NCBI GenBank assembly: GCA_030220185.1
Contig: JASPKZ010007541.1
Span: 1,185,501 to 1,249,500, forward strand
Source: Diploptera punctata
Taxonomy: Eukaryota > Arthropoda > Insecta > Blattodea > Blaberidae
Reading direction: 5' to 3'
DNA length: 64,000 nucleotides
This document shows positions 56,698 to 64,000 of this stretch, one piece after another; position 1 is the first letter of the stretch, and each line of letters starts with the position of its first letter. The notes beneath the pieces were generated by a model. It saw only the letters and a list, made by a program, of their open reading frames with translations, searched no databases and had not been told where the DNA came from. Made by a program: the position numbers and the translations under genes.

Positions 56698-56862
56698 TAG
56701 CGGAGGGAGCAATTTAGTTCCTGGGCGAACATATGATTGGGTAGTTCTTCCTAATGTACCTCTGACGTAAGAAATATATACATATTGGTAGCATTGCAAA
56801 ATGCTTACGCGTAGTACAATACTGGTCATTTAGTAACTGACTCACACGTGCTAGTTATGTTC

Positions 56863-56939
<77 letters not shown>

Positions 56940-57169
56940 ATTATTTTCCGAATTATACTCTTCATTGCTCCTCGAAGCAAGCTTCCAACGTTAGAGTTCG
57001 AAGTTCAGCCTTCGAGTCAATCGTAACCGATTACTTTCCAAACATGTTCGTGAATCAGAATGTTCCATCTAATTGTAGGGTCTTTCATATATTACGCATT
57101 TTTTTAAATTTAATTATCAAGTCAAAAATATATCGAAATAAAAATATATGATTTTCTTTAATCAATATA
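56698..57169. repeat. Unassigned flank with ATT microsatellite
   Basis: ATT repeats occupy about 56862-56945. No other feature. Confidence 0.6.
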
Positions 57170-57512
57170 CAGTCCCATTTAATTGCGGAAAATTATATCA
57201 GGCATATGTCCAACTCCACTATCTCGGCAGTTACTCGGTCTATGAAGTTCGTAATTATCCTTTCACAGACACCTTTGTATGATGACACTTTTGAATTTCT
57301 TCCTTACGTTGGAGAACTGTTTGTGGTATGTTCACGTTGACTTTGAACTTCACATAACCACATAAAAAGAAGTCATATGGAGTAAGGTCACAAGATCTGG
57401 GAGACCATTCCAAGTCGCCACGAACTGAGATCCACAAACTTTATAGACCGAGTAACTGCCTGTCGAGACAGTGGGGGTGGACATATGCCTGATATAATTT
57501 TCAAGTGGGAGT
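57170..57512 (-). mobile_element. Mariner-derived MITE keeping the transposase C-terminus
   Basis: Inverted ends (AATTATATCAGGCATATGTCC, CAGTTACTCGGTCTAT) flank a minus-strand open segment at 57437-57255 with RSCDLTPYDFFLCGYVK and NIPQTVLQRKEEI. This is the segment holding the third catalytic aspartate of mariner transposases. TA lies outside each end. About 343 bp. Confidence 0.78.
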
Positions 57513-57961
57513 TATATCGTAAATGAAAATAAAGAAAAATATTTTCTTATTTCAATTCATTTTTGACTGGATTATTGCATTTTTAAATGTCGTAATATAC
57601 GAAAAATCTTATATCAATTAAACATTCTTGTTTAATATTAATTTAACCATCGATATATCTTTTTATTCTGCCCATATATTTCTCAATACTATTGTTATTT
57701 GACAGCACTCGGCGGCGTCTATCCCAACAGCGGTGACTGAAAATATAAGTTTACTTGCTTATGCATATAATGCGTTGTTCCGTGCAAGTACTGACGGCCA
57801 TGTGATGCAATGATTTAAGGTTTGAAGTAGCAAGTGCTTACACTTGTCGGAAATATCCCTTATCACCACGGTCCGTTTTACTACCAAACGGCGGCTGACT
57901 TAGATTAATTTCCATGACTACATACATTTTGAAGTCAGGTGACTTAAACGTTAATTAATCA
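57513..57961. other. Unassigned, no feature seen
   Basis: No supported feature. Confidence 0.4.
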
Positions 57962-59013
57962 TAAGTAATGCCGAGAGTGATTTCCAATTTATGTAGAGGA
58001 TTTGGAAATCAAGAGTGACATTTGTTAGGAAACTATAACGAATACAATTTGGCTGTTTACTCATAAACCATTATTGGAGTATAGTTATTTTAGAATATTT
58101 ATATATTTGATGTAAACGGCGATGTTTGAAAACAAATGAGAAATTTTTGGTTATGTTTCATTTGTTCATCACTGCAACTTGGTCATACTCTTTATTGCCA
58201 AATAGGATCGCAGTGTTGTAAGAATGCACCCTACTGGAGAAAAAATGAAACACACCAAACTGTATATTACAACCAATATTATACTTACTTACTTACTCAC
58301 TGGCACTATCGAACCCGTAGGTTCATGGCCGCGCGGACATAGGCTCTCCATACATACATATCTTGAGCTAATGCTTTCCAATTATTCCCTGTATAATCTA
58401 CTTCCCTCAAATCATAGTTTATATTATTCTCCCATCTCATTCTTGGTCTACCAACTGGGCGTTTTACCTCTGGCTTCCCAACAAGAAGATTCCATGCAAG
58501 TCTTTCATTCCCCATACGCGCAACATGTCCTGCCCATCGCAGTCTACGAGACTTAACTGTTCATATTATATCTGGCTTCCTATAAAGACCAAGTAGTTCA
58601 TTGTTATGTAGTCTTCTCCATTCACCTGTCTGTTCATCTCTCTTTGGTCCAAAAATTTTCCTAAGAACTTTATTCTCAAATACAACCAATATTATAGGTT
58701 ATTAATTCATTTTTTCGGAAACAACTCGGTAAAATCAGTATTTAAAAACACAGTTATTGAACACACAAGTATCAAATGTGTAGTTGGAAAGAATCTCTTC
58801 ATCATTTGCTATATTCAACGTATTTGTTAGAGAGTCACTCACTGCAAAATAATGCTCTGATCTGTTCACAGTTTTACAAAGGAGGGGCTTTTTTATTTTG
58901 GTAAACAGAATTTGATAAATATCGAGATGAAACACTACTGTCATTGGTTGTAAAACAAAATTCATTGGAACATGATTGGTCATTGTCTCCCATTTGGCGA
59001 ATGAGTTAAATAG
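57962..59013 (-). mobile_element. TGA-flanked element, copy E, split by a LINE
   Basis: Reverse orientation: TAAGTAATGCC at the low end, AATGAGTTAAATAG at the high end, with TCA (TGA on the element strand) outside each end (57959-57961, 59014-59016). Without the LINE and its duplicated target it is about 640 bp, like copies A-D. The hairpin part is shorter. Confidence 0.82.
58284..58680 (-). mobile_element. LINE-2 3' end inserted in TGA-flanked copy E
   Basis: On the minus strand the coding part near 58515-58306 reads GNERLAWNLLVGKPEVKRPV and GRPRMRWENNINYDLREVDY. It is followed by AMNLRVR, GCCAGTGAG and an AGTA-type repeat tail. Perfect 16-base TSDs, TACAACCAATATTATA, lie at 58268-58283 and 58681-58696. 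Confidence 0.93.
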
Positions 59014-59165
59014 TCATTGACATTATTTTTAAAAAATAGAATTTTTAATAGACGTCTAGTACAACCGTTTCAATTAAAATACATAATCAAGCTTTCGACC
59101 AATAAGAATCAATATATTCTAATTAAAAGTTTCCAGAAATATTCAAAACTATAGCTGTATTCTTA

Positions 59166-59790
59166 AGTACAGAGGGTCCCTGAAATCACTGTCCATTTCA
59201 ATGAAGGAAGGCAATAATTGAAAAATCAACGTTATTGTGAAGTTTACATATAGTCTACTGCCTTTCTACATGATTGCCGTCCAGGCGAAAACACATATCC
59301 CATCTTTCAGTTCCGTAAAAAAAACCTACTGCTTCTGTGATACGATTCCGTAAATCAAGCAGACGAGATTAGGATGTTTTCGTAAAGTGAAACATAGAAT
59401 TTTCCACACTGTGTTGCGAGAGGCATTCAATTCCCTACTGTCGCGTAGTGTTGATGCGTTCGGACTATCACTGACAATAATTTGAACCTGCTGCACTGTT
59501 TCTGCTGATACGCGTGGTCGTCCATGACGTGCCTCGTCACAAACATTACCGGTACGCTTAATTTGTTTACAAGCAGACTAATGTGTGCCTTTGTTCGGGC
59601 TGGTTTACGGAATTTGTGGGTAAATTCAGCTCTGGCGTCTTCAGATTAGCCTATATTTCGTGTACCCGTGCACAAAAATGGCAACCCGTTCTTCCGTGCT
59701 AAACATATTGCACTTGGTTAACAGTGTATGCAAAAAAAATAAAAAAAATGGTAGTGTTTTAACGGAAAAATAGATAATGACTCTAGAGAT
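59166..59790 (-). pseudogene. Mariner-like relic with N-terminal HTH and C-terminus
   Basis: The minus strand starts MFSTEERVAIFVHGY near 59706, then RHGRPRVSAETVQQVQIIVS, DSPNASTLRDSRELNASRNT and WKILCFTLRKHP, the paired helix-turn-helix of a mariner-type transposase. The catalytic core is missing. The final part reads RWDMCFRLDGNHVE and the typical 3' segment with CAGGGACCCTCTGTA near 59170. Broken by stops. TIRs not resolved. Confidence 0.75.
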
Positions 59791-59867
59791 AGTCTAGAGT
59801 AGTTTCAATCAATATACACATAATAATTACATTAATTATTTTGAATAATTTAATAACAATTTGTTTC

Positions 59868-60950
59868 GCGGTAGTGCGTTTTATAGCAATGGCGACCATG
59901 ATTGAAAGTTCAACTTCCTACATTTCGGAGTTGCCAACCTAAATAACTATGCTGTAATTACATATTACAAAACCTCGTACGGGAAGTAAAACCACTGTCC
60001 TTTATGTAAACTACTTAAATGTATAAACAAAAATATTTCCAAAAGTAGTGTTAATATACATTCTACGAAATAAATCAATCAGCTATGAGTATGATAAAGA
60101 TATTGAACACAAAACACATCGGTTTCCAGCTATTGTGGTACAATATATAGAACATTGAATAATAAAGCCCACAAAGAAACAAAATTAAAATTTTATAAAA
60201 CAATGGCTGTCCCTGTCCTTTTGTATGGGAGTGAATCTTGGATTACCACCATTAAACAAGAAAGTAAAATGCAAGCAGCCGAGTTGAAATTTTTAAGAAG
60301 AGTAGAAGGCTGCACTAGAATGGACCAGATAAGAAACGAGGATATCCGTGAAGAACTACAGATCTATTCCATAAAAGAAAATATATTTAACAACAAGATA
60401 CAGTGGAAAGAACATGTAGAAAGAATAGAAGAAAGTAGATTACCAAATAAAATCTTCCATTATTTTCCAAGAGGAAGAAGAGATGTCGGACGTTCTCGGA
60501 AGAGATGGTCTTAGATCTATTAGTGAAGACGGAACAGGCAACTCTTGCCTAAACCAGGAAGTGAAGAAGAAGAAGAAGAAGACGAAATAAATCACTGTAT
60601 TTTTAATGAACTGAGCTTTATTTGAAACAATGTAAAATAATAAATACATACTTGCCGCCATTTTATACTGATCGGTGTCCACATCCTGCTGTAGTCTCAA
60701 CTAATAAACATTGCCCCACACTGTTAACGTGTGTCAGTTGTTTATAATGAACGTAAATATTTTCAACAAAGATATTATTTCGCTATTATTTATTATTTTG
60801 AAAACACCGTCGCGCAAAAAATAATGTACAACGCAAGTTTGAGATGTGTTTTACAAAATCTCGAAAATAAAAAAAAACTCGTTATCGCTCGATTTTTAAA
60901 CTTTCTTCGCTTTGTAAAAACCACTTCCCAACCTCGCATCGTAATATACT
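59868..60950 (-). repeat. Large repeat R, copy 3, split by a LINE
   Basis: Same orientation as arm 2 (28540-29150): GGTAGTGCGTTTT, TAGCAATGGCGACCATG, GGGAAGTAAAACCACTGTCC, TTTTGAAAACACCG and CTCGATTTTTAAAC in order. A LINE tail at 60078-60581 interrupts it. Confidence 0.78.
60078..60581 (+). mobile_element. LINE C-terminal fragment inserted in repeat R
   Basis: Open for 119 codons at 60155-60514: KFYKTMAVPVLLYGSESW, LKFLRRVEGCTRMDQIRNED and FPRGRRDVGRSRKRWS. It is the same family as the 0.2-3.1 kb LINE (compare GRRDVGRPRRRW). A GAA trinucleotide tail ends it. Perfect 13-base TSDs, ACGAAATAAATCA, are at 60065-60077 and 60582-60594. Confidence 0.93.
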
Positions 60951-61220
60951 TTTAAAATAGGGCCTATTCCATTGTTTTTACAATTAAGTTACATTTAATG
61001 TAAAAAAACTGCTTATTGAAATTACATATAATAAAAAATATATAAAGGACTTAAATATCCTACTATACAGTCTACTTGATTCCCCTCCCCCCAGTAGAAA
61101 CTTGGGAACTTCCGAATACAAGATTCATTGCTAGCATTCGAAGTAAGTTCTTAGGGAAAATTAGTGTTTGTTTTCGCTGCACTCGTGTATAACTTTGAAT
61201 TCACTTTTACTTTGTTTCAG
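60951..61220. other. Putative intron end upstream of the exon at 61221
   Basis: A pyrimidine-rich tract, CACTTTTACTTTGTTTCAG, immediately precedes the candidate exon. Otherwise no feature was seen. Confidence 0.5.
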
Positions 61221-61438
61221 TGGAGAGAACAAGTAGTTCGGCCACAGTGAATGAGGTAGTCATGACAACCAATACTATCAATGGAAATGCGACGCAAGGA
61301 AAAGCTGTTATAACTCCAATTCAGCAACACAGACACTTTACTGCAACTGCACCAGCGACACCAAAATGCGGTGGTCGAGAGGTCAATCACCGTACCGCAC
61401 AATCTGTTAAATTGTGGCTAATCAAGGGGATGGTACAG
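61221..61438 (+). CDS. Candidate internal exon of an unidentified host gene
   Basis: A 218-base open segment lies between a strong acceptor (polypyrimidine tract plus TTTCAG, ending 61220) and a good donor (CAG|GTAAAT, GT at 61439-61440). Reading frame: two bases complete a codon split by the upstream intron (phase 1), then 72 codons, leaving phase 0 at the donor. The product starts ERTSSSATVNEVVMTTNTIN, continues with NGNATQGKAVITPIQQ, and ends VNHRTAQSVKLWLIKGMVQ. Base composition is clearly less AT-rich than the flanks, and the sequence is not found elsewhere in the window. I do not recognise the protein. The open frame extends past the donor to 61630 only by chance AT-rich codons. It could still be a fragment of an unknown repeat. 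Confidence 0.6.
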
Positions 61439-61616
61439 GTAAATATTATACTAGAATATTTTATAATAATTTTAATTTATCCTATATTATTGACTGATAT
61501 TCTTAGCAAACCAAACAATCATACTATTGTCAGCAGAAAATTTCCTTTATTTAAGAAAAATAGTGTGAAGATTTATCAATATTTCTACATAATGTCTTAT
61601 ATAGGCCTGTCTATAA

Positions 61617-61957
61617 CCATCCATCCATAGTAATTCTGCCCGAGGGCAGGTCTTTCACTGCAACCATAGTATTTTCATGCTATGCTTTCCAGCTTTATTA
61701 GGGAATTGTAGGTGTGGTAGCTTCCCGTTGCTTTCCACACCGGTGAAGGATGATGATGATGAGATGATGATAAGGGTGATGATGATGGCCATATGATTTC
61801 GGCGACCGTTTGGGCCTTAACGTTTTCCTGACATTTGTCTTACAGGTGAGGAAAAATCCCGAGAAAAACCTCACCCAGAAAAACTGCCCCGACCGGGGAT
61901 CGAACCCGGGCCCGCTGCGTGACAAGGCAGCACGTACCTCGAGACCACAGCGGTGGA
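61617..61957 (-). mobile_element. SINE-B copy 7, full length
   Basis: Head at the high end with GGGTTCGATCCCCGGTCGGG, the ACCTGTAAGACAAATGTCAG signature, ATC-rich centre and common 3' module with a GGATGGATGG tail. A clean TSD was not resolved. It lies about 180 bases downstream of the candidate exon donor, inside the putative intron. Confidence 0.9.
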
Positions 61958-61985
61958 CCCCTGTATGTATGATTAAGAGAGTTAT

Positions 61986-62163
61986 CTTGGGTTTTTGGCG
62001 TCATGGATGCAAGGTCGACTTCTGGCCACTGATTCCGACGTTCCAGCATGATCCCACATGCCATTATCAAGGAATAATGTGATAATGACATTTGGCATCA
62101 TGCCGAAATGCCGGAATCAGTGTCACGAGGCCGACCTTGAATTCATGACGCGGAAAACCCAAG
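61986..62163. repeat. Long inverted repeat (178 bp)
   Basis: Arms of about 80 bases: CTTGGGTTTTTGGCGTCATG, AAGGTCGAC, CACTGATTCCG and GCATGAT on the left appear reversed on the right (CATCATGC, CGGAATCAGTG, GGCCGACCTTGAA, CATGACGCGGAAAACCCAAG). The loop is around AATAATG. It lies immediately 3' of the tRNA-like sequence at 62208-62279 when read on the minus strand. Confidence 0.85.
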
Positions 62164-62207
62164 AAAACATCCTTAATTATATATATGACATGAAAAGAAA
62201 AATAAAC

Positions 62208-62279
62208 GCCTAAACCGGGATTTGAACCCAGGACCTCTAATTTGATACGTTAGTGCTGTAACAGTTAAGCTATCCAGGC
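62208..62279 (-). tRNA. tRNA-like (Asp ATC-like) sequence, probably pseudogene or SINE head
   Basis: 72 bases fold plausibly: acceptor GCCTGGA/TTTAGGC (two G-U pairs), T arm CTGGG-TTCAAAT-CCCGG, anticodon stem CTAAC/ATTAG with one mismatch and loop GTATCAA. Counted from T33, the anticodon would be ATC, unusual for aspartate, which normally uses GTC. The D arm is poor. Weak stems and the adjacent inverted repeat make a tRNA-derived element more likely than a working tRNA. Confidence 0.45.
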
Positions 62280-62529
62280 ATCCTAGCAAAAACATTTACT
62301 TTTCTTTATGTGTGTATATAAATAATATACTCTATCATGAGAGGTAGCGGGAATTCGGTCTCACTGCCTCTTGTGGCTACTATAATAAGTAAGCAAATTA
62401 AAGAGAAATTTTACTTTATAGCAATAACGCTGCTTTATTTCTATGTTATCATTAAATTTTAACATTTAGCTATGAAGGCCTAACATGAAGAAGGCAATAA
62501 AAGTACTAGTACTTATTTCGTTAGAGCTC

Positions 62530-62668
62530 TTTTCTATCCTAGGTTCATGGTGACACCAGATGGATTAAATCAGTTCAAAAATTCCGACCACAACGTAACT
62601 TGAATCACAATCTTCCACCTTGTAACTTGTAATAAACATTTTCTTAACAACTACGCTACGGTTTAGTC
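62530..62668 (-). mobile_element. SINE-D copy 2, degenerate
   Basis: On the minus strand CGTAGCGTAGTTGTTAAG, then GATTCAAGTTACGTTGTGG and AATTTTTGAACTGATTTAAT align in order with SINE-D copy 1. The B-box has changed, so it is old and probably inactive. Confidence 0.68.
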
Positions 62669-64000
62669 CAAACTTCAATATTCTCCACAATTTGTTAATA
62701 CTAACGCATTCCAAAAGCAATGGCAACACTGCTGTAAATCAACGATCCTAGCGGCGAGCTTTGTAATCTTGTAATATGTCGTTGATCGGTCTTTTTTTGT
62801 ATAAATATGTAATATTGATAGTCTTGAAATAGCAATATTTCATGAATTTATTCATTGTTTCCCACATTTAGTGAGTATTACCGCGCTAAAATATATTCAG
62901 TAGAATTTGTTTAGAAGGTGGAATTGAGAAGTATTCAAACATCCACCAAATTCACCGAATAAGATCCATTCTGACTATGACTTACTGACAAGGATCATAG
63001 AACCTCTACGAGGCATCCGATTTCAGTCAAGAGATGATATCCAGAAAACTCTAGATTGATTAGATGAAAGAGGCTGCAGATGGAGTGTACCATCTTCCAA
63101 CAATTTACAACATATAGTTGACTTCGCAAGAGACTATAAATTAAGTTCATAATGTCAAATTAACCTGAATAAAATGTGTATGACGTTATAGCAGTATTGT
63201 CATTTGTCATCGAATTCCTTGATATATATAACATGTCGTTGGTATTTAGTAGGCGTATAGAACAATGAACAAAAATCATTTAGCGCGGATAAATAAAATA
63301 TTTATTTCGAAGTACACAGTTATATTGAAAGCATTGTTTTAGCTATGCATTTAAAGAAGTCAATGACCGGCCTTGCAAAGGACAAAAAAATAGAAGCAAG
63401 GGCATTTCTGCATATGTGTTAATTTAGCAACCTCAAACGCATGTTGATGCGGTTTCACGAGTGAATAACTACTATAGCCTATAAGTGATAAATGTAAAAT
63501 TTAAGTGGCTGTAATTATAGACTTGATACAAATTTAATGAGCTCTCCATTTGCAATTAGTGGTCTATAAGTTAGAACATTAATTAAAATCCATTTTAGAA
63601 ATTATACGTATTGTACCGGAGCTCGGTGGTAGGCAAGAGATCTCAGGGTTATGAACTCTTTATAAGCAAAAGAACAACGTATAAATGTACACTCAATTTT
63701 AACGAATCCAAGAAACTGTTTATTTACGGAGAAATACACTTTTGTTAATACAGTTACGAAGTTTTATCTAAGAGTGGAGTCGATGAAATACTTAGAGGTC
63801 CACGTGCTTGAATCAATATTTTCAAAGTCCAAATGCTTAACGGACTATAACTTTAAATTTAACTATTTCTCGGACGAATCTAATATTTAAACTGAATGGA
63901 GATCGCGGTCTGCATGTCTACGATGTTCCAACACTGAACACAGAGTCACTGATAGTGATAGTGTCTGTATTTTGATATAAGTTCTTGCTTATAAAGGCGG
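62669..64000. other. Unassigned AT-rich region, no feature seen
   Basis: No ORF, repeat or RNA signature that I can support. Confidence 0.4.

Overview
The window looks like a stretch of a large, AT-rich, repeat-saturated insect genome. I base this on spliceosomal-type sequence, absence of any bacterial operon or ribosome-binding-site organisation, and several families that in my recollection are common in insect genomes: non-LTR retrotransposons (LINEs), tRNA-derived SINEs, Helitrons, mariner/Tc1 and pogo/Tigger relics, and a decayed transposase-like family with YSD..GQNKN motifs. A cockroach- or termite-like host is my guess, from memory of similar repeats only. No LTR retrotransposon, virus, rRNA gene, CRISPR array or clearly functional tRNA gene was seen.

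Layout. 0.2-3.1 kb: a near full-length but frameshifted LINE on the minus strand. 4.5-8.4 kb: three SINE-B copies, LINE fragments, and a LINE 3' end made of a minisatellite. 9.1-15.4 kb: foldback elements, a SINE-A interrupted by an intact gag-only retroelement (10.6-11.9 kb), a Helitron interrupted by a foldback with a hammerhead-like ribozyme, and two tandem copies of an unusual TGA-flanked element. 16-21 kb: LINE relic, transposase-like relic, Helitrons. 22-26.4 kb: more TGA-flanked elements, one of them splitting a LINE, and a Tc1-like MITE split by a LINE tail. 26.8-31.9 kb: a large inverted repeat, a palindrome with two hammerhead-like motifs, and a Helitron nested in a Helitron. 32-41 kb: SINEs, LINE ends, a mariner relic and a decayed gag relative of the 10.7 kb ORF. 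43.8-50.3 kb: LINE relic, Helitron, a roughly 580-bp CATA/CGTA microsatellite, transposase-like relic, SINE-A. 50.8-60.9 kb: Tigger relic, SINEs, Helitron end, mariner pieces, a TGA-flanked element and a third copy of the large repeat. 61-64 kb: one plausible spliced host exon (61221-61438), SINE-B, and a tRNA-like head beside a long inverted repeat.

The only ORF that looks intact and selectively meaningful as a full gene is the 346-codon gag-like ORF at 10665-11705. The only candidate host coding sequence is the single exon near 61.3 kb, so most of the window may be intron or intergenic DNA. Many insertions can be ordered in time because their target-site duplications (TSDs) are readable and nested. 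Candidate novelties are the gag-only retroposon inside a SINE, hammerhead-like motifs in foldback elements, the TGA-flanked family with a 3' hairpin, and a SINE head carrying two unrelated 3' modules.
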